Shown one piece after another: positions 27,632 through 36,794 of a stretch of 64,000 bases of DNA (the stretch's first letter is position 1; each line of letters starts with the position of its first letter). The notes under the pieces are model-generated. The model had not been told where the DNA came from, ran no database searches, and saw only the letters and a list, made by a program, of their open reading frames with translations. Where the stretch lies: the NCBI RefSeq assembly GCF_014217605.1, contig NZ_CP043639.1:2841001-2905000 (forward strand). The letters are read 5' to 3'. A program made the translations under genes and the position numbers. The stretch is from Sphingomonas sp. NBWT7. Lineage in GTDB: Bacteria > Pseudomonadota > Alphaproteobacteria > Sphingomonadales > Sphingomonadaceae.

Positions 27632-29296
27632 CTAGTGCGTGCCCGTACCGCGCACGTTGGAAAGCGTGGTGCCGGCGGTAATCTGCTCGACATCGGTCTT
27701 GACGTGCAGCAGGCGCACGCCGCCGTGCTCCATGGCGCGGGCGAGCGTGGGGGCGAAATCGGCCGTCGCCGTCACCGTTTCGCTCCACGCGCCATAAGCC
27801 TTGGCGAGCAGCGCGAAATCGGGGTTGGCGAGCCGCGTCGCCGAGGGGCGATCGGGGAATTCGCGCTCCTGATGCATGCGGATCGTGCCGTAGGTGCCGT
27901 TGTCGACGACGACGACGAGCATGTCGCAGCCGTGCTGGATCGCGGTGGCGAGCTCCTGGCCGTTCATCAGGAAATCGCCGTCGCCGGCGACCGCGACAAC
28001 CATGCGGCCGGGGCGGCGCAGCGCGGCGGCGACGGCGGCGGGGACGCCATAGCCCATCGCGCCCGCGGCCGGCGCCAATTGCGTGCCCGGGCCGGCATAG
28101 GGCCAGTAGCGATGCCACCAGCCCGAGAAATTGCCCGCGCCGTTGCAGATGATGGTGTCCGCCGGAAGCATGGCGCGCATCGTGCCGACGCACGGGCCGA
28201 GATCCATCGCGACGCCATCGCGCGCGGCGGGGGTCGACCAGGCGCGATAGGCGTCGTGCGCGTCGAGCTCGTGCGGATGCGCCGGGCCGTCGACCAGCGC
28301 CAGCGCCTCGGCGAATTCGGCCATTGTCGCGCAGATCGCGAGATCGGTCCGGTACGTCATGCCGAGCTCGGTCGCGTCGGGATGGATGTGGACGAGCCGC
28401 TGGCCGGGATGATCGGGAGTGATCAGCGTATAGCCGTCGGTCGTCGCCTCGCCGAGTCGTGCGCCGATCACCAGCAGCAGGTCCGCCGCCTTCACCCGCG
28501 CGACGAGTGCCGGATTGGGGCCGTAGCCGAGGTTGCCGGCATAGGCGGGGCAATCATTAGGCACGGCATCCTGGCGGCGAAAGGCGGCGACGAGCGGCAC
28601 GCGCGCGCGATCGGCCCAGGCGGCGACGTCCTGCCCCGCCGCGCTGTCCCACCCCGCGCCGCCGACGATCGCGACCGGACGCTCGGCGGTGGCGAGGAGA
28701 TCGGCGAGCTGCTCCATCGCGTCGGGATCGGGCGCCTGGCCGACGCGCTCGACGCGCGGGCGATCGATCGCCTCGACGCGGTCGAGCAGCATGTCCTCGG
28801 GCAGCGCGAGGACGACGGGGCCGGGGCGCCCGTTCATCGCCACGGCATAGGCGCGCGCGACATATTCGGGGATGCGGCGCGCGTCGTCGATCCGCGCGGT
28901 CCATTTGGCGACCGCGCCGAACATCGCCTCGAAATTGATTTCCTGGAACGCCTCGCGGTCGCGCGTGCCGCGATCGACGTCGCCGACGAACAGGATCATC
29001 GGCTGCGAATCCTGCCGCGCGACATGGACCCCGATCGACGCGTTGGTGGCGCCCGGCCCCCGCGTGACGAAGGCGATGCCGGGGCGGTGCGTCAGCGCGC
29101 CGTCCGCGCAGGCCATGAACGCGACGCCGCCCTCCTGCCGGCAGGTGACAACGTCGATCGCGGGCGTATCGACCAGCGCATCGAGCACAGCGAGGAAACT
29201 CTCGCCCGGCACGGTGAAGATCCGGTCGCAACCCTGGGCCACGAGCTGATCGACGAGGATGCGGCCGCCGGTGCGGGCGGAGGGGGGATTGGTCAT
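27632..29296 (-). CDS. Thiamine pyrophosphate-binding protein, acetolactate synthase-like
   Basis: A 554-residue ThDP-dependent enzyme with the three-domain plan of acetolactate synthase, benzoylformate decarboxylase and oxalyl-CoA decarboxylase. The N-terminal PYR domain has the catalytic glutamate in CRQEGGVAFMACADG. A central domain (about residues 190-330) and the C-terminal ThDP domain with GDGDFLMNGQELATA and NNGTYG-like DNGTYGTIRMHQ follow. No ilvN regulatory subunit is adjacent, so it is probably not the biosynthetic IlvB; the substrate is unknown. The gene diverges from an SMP-30 lactonase, which hints at carbohydrate or organic-acid breakdown but proves nothing. Confidence 0.9.
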   Translation of the reverse strand: MTNPPSARTGGRILVDQLVAQGCDRIFTVPGESFLAVLDALVDTPAIDVVTCRQEGGVAFMACADGALTHRPGIAFVTRGPGATNASIGVHVARQDSQPMILFVGDVDRGTRDREAFQEINFEAMFGAVAKWTARIDDARRIPEYVARAYAVAMNGRPGPVVLALPEDMLLDRVEAIDRPRVERVGQAPDPDAMEQLADLLATAERPVAIVGGAGWDSAAGQDVAAWADRARVPLVAAFRRQDAVPNDCPAYAGNLGYGPNPALVARVKAADLLLVIGARLGEATTDGYTLITPDHPGQRLVHIHPDATELGMTYRTDLAICATMAEFAEALALVDGPAHPHELDAHDAYRAWSTPAARDGVAMDLGPCVGTMRAMLPADTIICNGAGNFSGWWHRYWPYAGPGTQLAPAAGAMGYGVPAAVAAALRRPGRMVVAVAGDGDFLMNGQELATAIQHGCDMLVVVVDNGTYGTIRMHQEREFPDRPSATRLANPDFALLAKAYGAWSETVTATADFAPTLARAMEHGGVRLLHVKTDVEQITAGTTLSNVRGTGTH

Positions 29297-29444
29297 CGCG
29301 GCACCCTAGCCCCGCGGGGCAGGGGCCGCCACTCGTTATGGTCACCGACACGGGCGACAAGGCGGCTGGGCAGCGCGGCGATCGCGGCTTGCTAAGTCGT
29401 CCGCCTTAGCCGATCGTTCGCCGCAAAGAATGGAGAGGATCACC

Positions 29445-30365
29445 ATGGCGGATTTCGAACTCGTCACCGACGGCCTGCGCTTTCCCGAGGGGCCGGTGAT
29501 GATGCCCGACGGCAGCATCGCGCTGGTCGAGATCGAGCCGGGGCGGATTACGCGCGTCCACCCCGACGGGCGCAAGGAGACGATCGCGGAGCCGGGCGGC
29601 GGGCCGAACGGCCTCGCGCTCGGACCCGACGGCATGCTCTACTGCTGTAACAACGGCGGGTTCGACTGGCACGAGAACAACGGCATGCTCGCGCCCGGCG
29701 GGATCGCGAGCGATTATTCGGGCGGGCGGATCGAGCGGATCGATCCCGCGACGGGCAAGGTCGAGGTGCTGTACAAGTCGGGCGATCACGGCTGCGTGCT
29801 GCGCGGGCCGAACGATCTGGTGTTCGACGCGCACGGCGGCTTCTGGTTCACCGATCACGGCAAGATGGACCACAAGAAGCGCGTCCACGACGTCGTCGGC
29901 ATCTTCTACGCGCACGCGGACGGCAGCCATCTCGAGGAAGTCGTCTTCCCGTCGAACAACCCCAATGGCTGCGGCCTCTCGCCCGACGGCAAGTGGCTCT
30001 ACGCCGCCGAAACCTACACCTGCCGGCTGATGAAGTTCGCGGTGACCGCGCCGGGCAAGGTCGACGCGACCGCCGGCGTCGGCGGGCCGGGCATCCCCGT
30101 CTATCGCCCGGCGGGGTGGAAGTTCTTCGATTCCCTGGCAATCGAGGCTTCGGGCAACGTGTGCGTCGCGACGATCGGCGAGAGCGGGATCAGCGTGGTC
30201 TCGCCCGACGGCGAGCTGGTCGAATTCGTCGCGACCGACGATGTCTTCACCACCAACATCTGCTTCGGCGGGGCGGACATGCAGGACGCGTATCTGACGC
30301 TGTCGGGCACCGGGCGGCTGGTAAAGACGCGCTGGAACCGGCCGGGGCTGAAGCTCGAATATTGA
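29445..30365 (+). CDS. SMP-30/gluconolactonase/LRE family protein
   Basis: A 306-residue six-bladed beta-propeller lactonase. Metal-site and fold motifs are visible: LRFPEGPVMMPDG with the ligand Glu, EPGGGPNGLALGPDG, LRGPNDLVFDAHGGFWFTD with the conserved Asn-Asp, and NPNGCGLSPDGKWLY. Relatives hydrolyse gluconolactone or other sugar lactones. There is no signal peptide, so it is cytoplasmic. The ATG at 29445 (MADFELV) has GGAGAGG at good spacing; an ATG at 29430 overlaps that site and is less likely. A GC-rich hairpin follows the stop. Confidence 0.92.
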   Translation: MADFELVTDGLRFPEGPVMMPDGSIALVEIEPGRITRVHPDGRKETIAEPGGGPNGLALGPDGMLYCCNNGGFDWHENNGMLAPGGIASDYSGGRIERIDPATGKVEVLYKSGDHGCVLRGPNDLVFDAHGGFWFTDHGKMDHKKRVHDVVGIFYAHADGSHLEEVVFPSNNPNGCGLSPDGKWLYAAETYTCRLMKFAVTAPGKVDATAGVGGPGIPVYRPAGWKFFDSLAIEASGNVCVATIGESGISVVSPDGELVEFVATDDVFTTNICFGGADMQDAYLTLSGTGRLVKTRWNRPGLKLEY

Positions 30366-30380
30366 ACCGCTGGCGGGTAA

Positions 30381-30405
30381 GCCCCGGTTGCGCTAGCGCC
30401 GGGGC
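30381..30405 (+). terminator. Hairpin between the SMP-30 gene and the RTX gene
   Basis: GCCCCGG (30381-30387) pairs with CCGGGGC (30399-30405); the 11-base loop carries a small palindrome. No U-tract. A possible terminator of the lactonase transcript. Confidence 0.35.
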
Positions 30406-30423
30406 GACACGGGGGAGATCGGC

Positions 30424-31932
30424 ATGTTGGTTAGGGGCACGCGGCGCGCCAATCGGCTGGACGGAACGGACGATCGGGACGCGCTGATCGGCGACTGGGG
30501 CGATGATCGGCTGTTCGGCTATGGCGGCGACGATCTGTTGATCGGCGACCTGAACGGCGACACGTCCGAGCGGGCGGCCGGCAACGACCAGCTGTTCGGC
30601 GGCGACGGCAACGACGTGCTGATCGGCGGCCGCGGCGACGATCTGCTGGTGGGCGGGAACGGCAACGACACGCTCGTCGGCGGCTATGCCGAGGGCTTTT
30701 TCAGCGACGATCCGGCAAGCGGCCCAGCGATCGTCTATGGCGGCGCGGTGCCTGCGGGCAACGACAGCTACAACGGCGGCGCGGGGATCGACACCGCGAT
30801 CCTGCTGTATCGCGGCGACGGCGCGATCACGCTCGACATGTCGGTGACGAACCGCGCGGCGACGATCCGGCGTGACGGCGTCGACGCGGGCTCGATCGTC
30901 AACGTCGAGGCGTTGGTATTCCAGGGCGGCGACGGCAACGATCGCGTCACGGCAGCGCGTGTATCGGCGCCGTTCCTGATCGACACGCTCGACGGCGGGG
31001 CGGGCGACGACGTGCTCGACGGCGGCGGTGGCATCGACCTGCTGATCGGCGGCGCCGGCAACGATACGCTGATCGGCGGCGGTGAGGATATCGCCTCCTA
31101 CGAGGATCGTGGGTTGGCGAGCGACGACATGGCGGGCGTCACGGTCGACCTGCGGCTCAACCGCCAGGCGCAGGATACCGGCGGATCAGGGATCGACACG
31201 CTGATCGGCATTCGCGGCCTGTACGGCAGCGGCGGATCGGACGTGCTGATCGGCAACGGGAGCGCCAACGAGATCGTCGATCGGCTGAGCGGCGACGATC
31301 GGATCGAGGGTGGCGCGGGCGACGACAGCCTGCGGATCGAGCGTTTCCTGGGCACGCGCGCGACGACGACGCGCATCGACGGCGGCGTCGGCAACGACGC
31401 GATCGACTTCTTCTCCAACCGCAACGCAGCACACGATGTGACGCTGATCGGCGGCAATGGCGACGATACCATCAGCGTGACCGGCGCGGCGCGCGCGGTG
31501 ATCGATGCGGGTTACGGCGTCGATCGCGTCGCGGTGGATACGGCGGCGGGCCTGTACCAGGTCACGCTGGGCGGCGGGGCGGACACGTTGATCCTGCGCG
31601 AGGCGGCGGATGCGACGCTGCGCGCGCACGAGGTGCGCGTCACCGACTTCGCGACCGGTGATGCCGGCGACAAGGTGGACCTGCGTGACTGGCTGTCGAC
31701 CGCCGCGATCGGCTATGTCGCGGGCGACGATCCGTTCGGCGAATATCTGAGGCTTGGCCGGCGCGGCGACGATGTCGTGCTGGTCGCCGACCGCGACGGC
31801 GCGGGCGACGCGTTTGTCTTCAATACGCTCGTCGTTTTTGAAGATGCGCGGTTGCAGCGGTTCACCGACGCCAATTTCATCCTTCCCTCCGCCGCCCCGG
31901 CGATGGACACTTTCGTATCGGATTTTGCCTGA
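30424..31932 (+). CDS. RTX (hemolysin-type) calcium-binding repeat protein
   Basis: A 502-residue secreted-type protein made largely of nonapeptide GGxGxDxLx repeats. Clear blocks lie at about residues 14-85 (GYGGDDLLIGD, GGDGNDVLIGG, GGRGDDLLVGG, GGNGNDTLVGG), 190-220 (GGAGDDVLDGG, GGAGNDTLIGG) and 290-355 (GGAGDDSLRIE, GGVGNDAIDFF, GGNGDDTISV). Each turn binds Ca2+ and folds a parallel beta-roll outside the cell. There is no N-terminal signal peptide, as expected for type I secretion. The C-terminal 100 residues (VTDFATGDAGDKVDLRDWL) resemble the T1SS-tail region of RTX proteins. No enzymatic domain and no ABC/MFP secretion genes are nearby. Confidence 0.9.
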   Translation: MLVRGTRRANRLDGTDDRDALIGDWGDDRLFGYGGDDLLIGDLNGDTSERAAGNDQLFGGDGNDVLIGGRGDDLLVGGNGNDTLVGGYAEGFFSDDPASGPAIVYGGAVPAGNDSYNGGAGIDTAILLYRGDGAITLDMSVTNRAATIRRDGVDAGSIVNVEALVFQGGDGNDRVTAARVSAPFLIDTLDGGAGDDVLDGGGGIDLLIGGAGNDTLIGGGEDIASYEDRGLASDDMAGVTVDLRLNRQAQDTGGSGIDTLIGIRGLYGSGGSDVLIGNGSANEIVDRLSGDDRIEGGAGDDSLRIERFLGTRATTTRIDGGVGNDAIDFFSNRNAAHDVTLIGGNGDDTISVTGAARAVIDAGYGVDRVAVDTAAGLYQVTLGGGADTLILREAADATLRAHEVRVTDFATGDAGDKVDLRDWLSTAAIGYVAGDDPFGEYLRLGRRGDDVVLVADRDGAGDAFVFNTLVVFEDARLQRFTDANFILPSAAPAMDTFVSDFA

Positions 31933-31935
31933 CTT

Positions 31936-32586
31936 ATGCGTGATACCGTTATTTTCGATTTCGGCGGGGTCGTCACCTCGTCGCCGTTCGAGGCGTTCAA
32001 CCGGCTCGAGCGCGAGCGCGGCCTGCCGCACGATCTGATCCGGCGGATCAACGCCACCGATCCCGATGACAATGCCTGGGCATTGTTCGAGCGCGCCGAG
32101 ATCGACGCGCGCGGGTTCGATGCGAAATTCGCCGCGGAGGCCGAGGCATTGGGGCACGAATTGCGCGGCGAGGACGTGCTCGCACTGCTGTCGGGCGATA
32201 TTCGGCCGCGGATGGTGCACGCGCTCGATTGGCTGAAGACGAACGGCTACAAGCTCGGCTGCATCACCAACAACGTGCCGGCGGGCGAGGGCGCTGGCAT
32301 GTCGCGCAGCGCGGAGAAGGCGGCCAAGGTCGCCGAGGTGCTCGCGCGGTTCGACCACGTAGTCGAATCGAGCAAGGTCGGCATCCGCAAGCCGGACCCC
32401 AAGATTTACCAGATGATGCTCGACCATCTCGGCAAGCCCGCGGCGAACTGCGTCTACCTCGACGACCTCGGCATCAACTGCAAGCCGGCGGCGGGCCTGG
32501 GGATGCACGCGATCAAGGTGACGGGCGAGGCGCAGGCACTCGACGATCTCGCCGATGCGCTGGGCGTCGAGCGCGGGCTGTTCTGA
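31936..32586 (+). CDS. HAD superfamily hydrolase (subfamily IA)
   Basis: A 216-residue cytosolic hydrolase similar to YihX and the phosphatase domain of soluble epoxide hydrolase. Motif I is IFDFGGVVT (the second Asp position is Gly, as in YihX-like members), motif II lies around GCITNN, motif III is Lys in KVGIRKPDPKIYQ and motif IV is VYLDDLGIN. The substrate is probably a small phosphate ester, but it cannot be specified. It starts three bases after the stop of the RTX gene, so they may share a transcript, although there is no functional link. Confidence 0.9.
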   Translation: MRDTVIFDFGGVVTSSPFEAFNRLERERGLPHDLIRRINATDPDDNAWALFERAEIDARGFDAKFAAEAEALGHELRGEDVLALLSGDIRPRMVHALDWLKTNGYKLGCITNNVPAGEGAGMSRSAEKAAKVAEVLARFDHVVESSKVGIRKPDPKIYQMMLDHLGKPAANCVYLDDLGINCKPAAGLGMHAIKVTGEAQALDDLADALGVERGLF

Positions 32587-32904
32587 CGACCAGGCGTGGC
32601 GATCGGGGAGCATGCGGCGCGCGTCGCCGCGTGCCTCGACGCTGAGGTGTAAAAGGTACGGCAGCAGGAAGCCCCCGCCGCCGAGCAGCGCGACCGGCGC
32701 GAAGCGTTCGCGCCAACGCGGTCAGTGTCTTCAAGAAAATCGAGAGGCACGGGGAATCGAGGTCGAACTGGCCCGGCCAGGCTAGGCGTGCGATGTCGGC
32801 GAAGAATATCGGCAGGAGATCGATGCCGGGCTGCGCAACGACCAGTACGGTACAGGCGACGACGACGTGGCAAGCGCCGCGAGCAGTGCGCGAAACGGTG
32901 CCAT
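32587..32904 (-). pseudogene. Frameshifted remnant of a small membrane-protein gene
   Basis: Three reading frames in succession give fragments of one plausible membrane protein of about 105 residues. Frame 1 begins at the ATG 32904 (MAPFRALLAALA) behind a very good ribosome-binding site (AAAAGGAAAGC). Frame 2, entered near 32860-32870, reads ACTVLVVAQPGIDLLPIFF and IARLAWPGQFDLD. Frame 3, entered near 32715-32750, reads WRERFAPVALLGGGGFLLP and YLLHLSVEARGDARRML. Together they resemble a small conserved membrane-protein type with a WPGQFDLDFL...LWTAWR motif that I know only as hypothetical. At least two indels are needed. A sequencing error is an alternative, but two in 150 bases in otherwise clean sequence is less likely. 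Confidence 0.5.
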
Positions 32905-33061
32905 GCTTTCCTTTTGCCGTGTCGATCGACCGATCGAATGACGGGACGATCGTGCGGGGCACCGGGGTGCGCCAACTTGAACAGTGGTTCACCTTTGCTT
33001 GATGCCGCCGCCACGAGCCGCTAATCGCGGGCACCGGACGACAGCGAGAGGCAGCGCGGCA
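32587..33061. other. 475-base gap holding a broken gene
   Basis: No intact coding sequence fits this gap between the HAD gene and scoA. Most of it (32587-32904) is a frameshifted minus-strand gene, listed separately. The rest (32905-33061) contains the upstream region of scoA. Confidence 0.6.
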
Positions 33062-33793
33062 ATGAACAAGCTCTATCCCGATGCCGCGACGGCGCTCGAC
33101 GGTCTGCTGCACGACGGGATAACGATCTGCGCCGGTGGGTTCGGGCTGTGCGGCATTCCCGAGCGGCTGATCGACGCGATCCAGGCATCGGGCGTCAAGG
33201 ATCTGACGATCGCCAGCAACAATGCCGGGATCGACGGCGAGGGGCTCGGCAAGCTGCTGCGTACGCGCCAGGTGAAAAAGATGATCTCGAGCTACGTCGG
33301 CGAGAACAAGGAGTTCGAGCGCCAGTATCTGTCTGGCGAGCTCGAGGTGGAGTTCTGCCCGCAAGGGACGTTGGCCGAGCGTTGCCGCGCCGGCGGGGCC
33401 GGCATCCCGGGCTTCTACACCAAGACGGGCGTCGGAACGTTGGTGGCCGAGGGCAAAGAAGTGAAGAGCTTCGACGGCGAGGATTACATCCTGGAGCGCG
33501 GCATCCGCGCCGACATCAGCATCGTCAAGGGCTGGAAGGCGGACGAGAGCGGCAACCTCGTGTTCCGCAAGACCGCGCGCAACTTCAATCAGCCGATGGC
33601 GACCGCGGGGCGGATCTGCATCGCCGAGGTAGAGGAAGTGGTGCCGATCGGCAGCCTTGATCCCGATCACATTCATTTGCCCGGCATCTACGTGAAGCGG
33701 ATGATCGTCGGCGCGCCGTACGACAAGAAGATCGAGTTCCGCCTGACGCGGCCGCGCCCGACGGCGGGCGAAGGGGCGGCTGCGGCAGCGTGA
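33062..33793 (+). CDS. scoA: 3-oxoacid CoA-transferase subunit A
   Basis: A 243-residue alpha subunit of a succinyl-CoA:3-ketoacid (or related) CoA-transferase, which activates acetoacetate in ketone-body or PHB turnover. Family signatures are GITICAGGFGLCGIPE near the N-terminus, LTIASNNAGIDG, SSYVGENKEFERQYLSGELEVE and GFYTKTGVGT. I take the ATG at 33062 (MNKLYPDAAT), with GAGAGGC upstream; a longer frame from 32984 adds 26 residues without homology. The beta subunit lies 967 bases downstream, beyond two small genes, all joined by stop/start overlaps. Confidence 0.93.
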   Translation: MNKLYPDAATALDGLLHDGITICAGGFGLCGIPERLIDAIQASGVKDLTIASNNAGIDGEGLGKLLRTRQVKKMISSYVGENKEFERQYLSGELEVEFCPQGTLAERCRAGGAGIPGFYTKTGVGTLVAEGKEVKSFDGEDYILERGIRADISIVKGWKADESGNLVFRKTARNFNQPMATAGRICIAEVEEVVPIGSLDPDHIHLPGIYVKRMIVGAPYDKKIEFRLTRPRPTAGEGAAAAA

Positions 33794-34455
33794 GGCGCGC
33801 GATCGCCGCGGTGATGCTGGCGGTGCTGCTGCCGGGCTGCGTCGCGGCAGTGATTCCTGCGGCAGCTGCGGGCGTGATCGGCAAGCGCAAGCTCGATGCG
33901 CCCAAGCAGCGCAGGGCGAAGGGGCGAGCGGCGCGTTCGGTAGCGGCGGCGGCCGCGCCGGTCGCCACGCCGCTGGCGGGGGAGCGGCTGACGCTGCTGC
34001 CGAGCGGGAGCGCGCTGCCGCCGCCCGGGCCATCGAGTACGATAGCGACCCCCGCCCCGCAGGCTGGATGGCGCGCGCTGGTGCGCCACGTCGCGACCGC
34101 AATGACGAGCGGTGCGGCGTGTGCTGACGGGACCACCGCGGTGCTGCTCGACGCCGCGGTTGCCGGTGCGCCGGCGGACGAGCGTGACGCGGCTACGGCA
34201 TCGATCAACGCGCTGCGCACGATGGGCGCGCGCGTGACGTTCGTCGCGGCCGATCGCGCCGCCTCGCGCGAAGCGTTGGCGAAGGCGGGGATGGCCGAGC
34301 CGGATACCGCGATCGCCGCGCCCGCCGATGTCGTGACGATCGCGCGCAGCGGTTGCGTGGTGGCGAGCGGCGGCGGGCGGCGCGCCGATTATACCGGGCT
34401 CGCGTGGTTCGCGCTGCCCCCCGCCGTGCCGGCCGTGACGAGCAAGGCGCCGTGA
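33790..34455 (+). CDS. Putative lipoprotein, possible degenerate HAD-like fold
   Basis: A 221-residue protein I do not recognise with confidence. The N-terminus [17 protein letters not shown] is a lipoprotein signal with lipobox LPGC (Cys17). Residues about 35-95 are Ala/Pro-rich. The C-terminal half contains [17 protein letters not shown] and [18 protein letters not shown], spaced like motifs I and II of HAD acid phosphatases, but the second catalytic Asp is replaced (LLDAA instead of LLDLD). If the resemblance is real the protein is probably not a phosphatase. It starts with GTG overlapping the scoA stop (GTGA) and ends overlapping the DUF5076 start. Confidence 0.65.
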   Translation: MRRAIAAVMLAVLLPGCVAAVIPAAAAGVIGKRKLDAPKQRRAKGRAARSVAAAAAPVATPLAGERLTLLPSGSALPPPGPSSTIATPAPQAGWRALVRHVATAMTSGAACADGTTAVLLDAAVAGAPADERDAATASINALRTMGARVTFVAADRAASREALAKAGMAEPDTAIAAPADVVTIARSGCVVASGGGRRADYTGLAWFALPPAVPAVTSKAP

Positions 34456-34760
34456 GCACGCCGCGCGCGATCGACGTCGCCGGCGTGATCGGGGCGGACG
34501 ACGCCTCGGTCGAGGTGGCGCGCATCTGGGTTACCGATCATGCCGGCAGCACGGTGCTGATCGACGCCGGCGTGCTCGAGGATCCGCAGGTGTTCGGCCA
34601 GCTTATGGCGGACACGATCCGCCACGCCGCCAAGGCCTATGCCGCGGCCTGGTCGATAGACGAAGGCGCGGCGCTGCAGGCGATCGTCGACGGCGTCGCG
34701 GCCGAATTGCGCGACCAGTTCCACACCATCACCCCGTTGCCCGAAGGACGTATCAACTGA
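34452..34760 (+). CDS. DUF5076 domain-containing protein
   Basis: A 102-residue cytoplasmic protein of a family seen mainly in sphingomonads and relatives, function unknown. Recognised from [39 protein letters not shown] and the C-terminal [17 protein letters not shown]. The start is a GTG at 34452 overlapping the stop of the lipoprotein gene, and its own TGA shares a base with the ATG of scoB (TGATG). A product translated this tightly between CoA-transferase subunits should be made in similar amounts. Confidence 0.8.
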   Translation: MSTPRAIDVAGVIGADDASVEVARIWVTDHAGSTVLIDAGVLEDPQVFGQLMADTIRHAAKAYAAAWSIDEGAALQAIVDGVAAELRDQFHTITPLPEGRIN

Positions 34761-35422
34761 TGCCCGACACCGCTACCGCCGCCACCAAGGGGTGGGACCG
34801 CAACCAGATGGCGGCGCGCGCCGCGAAAGAGCTGCGCGACGGCTATTACGTCAATCTCGGCATCGGCATCCCGACGCTGGTCGCCAACAACATTCCCGAA
34901 GGGATGACGGTGACGCTGCAATCGGAGAACGGGATGCTCGGCATCGGGCCGTTCCCGTACGAGGGCGAGGAGGATGCTGACCTCATCAACGCGGGCAAGC
35001 AGACGATCAGCGAGCTGCCGCAATCGGCCTATTTCGGTAGCGAGCAGAGCTTCGCGATGATCCGCGGCGGGCACATCGATCTGACGGTGCTGGGCGCGAT
35101 GGAAGTGGCCGAGAACGGCGACATCGCGAACTGGATGATCCCGGGCAAAATGATCAAGGGCATGGGCGGCGCGATGGATCTCGTCGCCGGCGTGAAAAAG
35201 ATCATCGTCGTGATGGAGCATGTGTCGAAGGACGGCAGCCCGAAGTTCATCCCCGCCTGCACGCTGCCGCTGACGGGCAAGAACGTCGTCGACATGATCG
35301 TGACCGACCTTGCCGTGTTCCAGCGCGACGATCACGCGAGCCCGTTCCGGCTGGTCGAGCTGGCGCCGGGGGTGAGTGCCGACGAAGTCGCGGCGAAGAC
35401 GACCGCCAGCTATCTTTCCTGA
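34760..35422 (+). CDS. scoB: 3-oxoacid CoA-transferase subunit B
   Basis: A 220-residue beta subunit that carries the catalytic glutamate forming the covalent CoA thioester: Glu56 in [12 protein letters not shown]. Other family motifs are [38 protein letters not shown], and [21 protein letters not shown]. The ATG at 34760 overlaps the DUF5076 stop. The last 13 bases overlap the 3' end of the convergent MFS gene. The active heterotetramer needs ScoA from 33062-33793. Confidence 0.94.
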   Translation: MPDTATAATKGWDRNQMAARAAKELRDGYYVNLGIGIPTLVANNIPEGMTVTLQSENGMLGIGPFPYEGEEDADLINAGKQTISELPQSAYFGSEQSFAMIRGGHIDLTVLGAMEVAENGDIANWMIPGKMIKGMGGAMDLVAGVKKIIVVMEHVSKDGSPKFIPACTLPLTGKNVVDMIVTDLAVFQRDDHASPFRLVELAPGVSADEVAAKTTASYLS

Positions 35423-36660
35423 CGCGCGGTTTCCGGCATCGCGACGGCGTAGAGCAGCAGGCCCGCCCCCGCGATGCCGGCGAGGACGAGAAAGGCGGGG
35501 GTGTAGCCGCCCCACACGATGATCGCACCGGCGAGCGTCGTCGACAGTGCGCCGCCGAGCCCCTGGAGCGTCGCCGCAATCCCCTGCGCGGCGTTGAACC
35601 GCCCCGTGCCGCGCATGATCGCCGCGACCACGACGGGGAATAGCGCGCCGAAAATGCCGGCGCCGATCCCGTCGAGCAGCTGGATCGTCAGCAGCCAGAA
35701 CGGGGCGTCGGACAAAGTGTAGAGCACGCCGCGCGCCGCCAGCACGGCGAAGCCCGCCAGCAGGATCGGCTTATGCCCCCAGCGATCGGCGTTGCGGCCG
35801 ACGACGATCGCGACCGGCACCATGACGAGCTGCGCGCCGACGATGCAGGCGGCGATCAGCGACGTCGCCTCGCCTCCGCCGACACGCTTGGCGAGCAACT
35901 GGCCGACCGAGGGCAGCATCGCCGCATTGGCGAGGTGAAAGAGAAAGGCGGTGGCGGCGAAGATCGCGAGCTTTGGCGATCCGCGTAACGTCTCCCTCAT
36001 CGTCGCCGGGCGCGCGTCGGCATCGCTGTCGCAGCCACGCGCGGCAGCGTGATCGATCGCGGCGGGATCGACCCGCAGGATCGCGCCGATGCTGAGCGCC
36101 GCGAGCCCGGCCATTAGCCAGAACACGACGACCGGGCCGAACTTCCACGCGAGCAACCCGGCGAGCGCAGCCGACACGGCGTTGCCGGCGTGATTGAACG
36201 CTTCGTTCCGACCGACGCGCTTGGCAAACGCCTTGGGACCGACAATGCCGAGTGTGATCGCCGCGATGCCCGGCGCGAACACGGCGCCCGCGGCGGCGGC
36301 GAGTGACTGGCCCACCGTAACGAGCGCGAAGCCGCTGACGAACGGCAGCGACAGCGAGGCGAGCGTGACGATCAATGCGGCGGTGATGAGCAGCGCGCGC
36401 TTGGCATGAATGCGATCAACGAGGATGCCGGCGGGTGCCGTCGCGAGCAATCCGGCGATCCCCGCGATCGTCATCACCAGTCCGGCGGTCGCCTCGTTCC
36501 ACCCATGGCTCGGCCCGCGCACCGCGACGAGGTAGATCGCGAGGTATGGACCCAGACCATCGCGCACGTCGGCCAGCAGGAAGTTGAGCGCGTCGAGTGG
36601 CCGCGCCCGATCCGGCGCGTGATGCGGTCGGCCGGATCGAGCGGATGCAACGTCGGCCAT
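35410..36660 (-). CDS. MFS transporter
   Basis: A 416-residue major facilitator with 12 predicted membrane helices in two halves. Typical loop 2-3 signature [14 protein letters not shown] (D-x3-K/R-R) and its echo [15 protein letters not shown] in the second half are visible. The central loop carries an Ala/Asp-rich stretch ([14 protein letters not shown]). The substrate is unknown; the sequence suggests a small-molecule exporter. The start is the ATG at 36660 ([10 protein letters not shown]) with AAGG about ten bases upstream; frames extending to 36771 have no membrane-protein character. Diverges from leuC. Confidence 0.88.
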   Translation of the reverse strand: MADVASARSGRPHHAPDRARPLDALNFLLADVRDGLGPYLAIYLVAVRGPSHGWNEATAGLVMTIAGIAGLLATAPAGILVDRIHAKRALLITAALIVTLASLSLPFVSGFALVTVGQSLAAAAGAVFAPGIAAITLGIVGPKAFAKRVGRNEAFNHAGNAVSAALAGLLAWKFGPVVVFWLMAGLAALSIGAILRVDPAAIDHAAARGCDSDADARPATMRETLRGSPKLAIFAATAFLFHLANAAMLPSVGQLLAKRVGGGEATSLIAACIVGAQLVMVPVAIVVGRNADRWGHKPILLAGFAVLAARGVLYTLSDAPFWLLTIQLLDGIGAGIFGALFPVVVAAIMRGTGRFNAAQGIAATLQGLGGALSTTLAGAIIVWGGYTPAFLVLAGIAGAGLLLYAVAMPETARQER

Positions 36661-36794
36661 GCAGCAAAACCTTGAAAGGGGCCGCTGCGGAACGATCGAT
36701 TGGACGAACGGGTCCGACAGCGCGGCTAGTTTTTGGCGAGGCGCAAAACGCCGCCTTCGCATGGCCGCCAATCTCGGTTAATGGGTGCGGCCAT

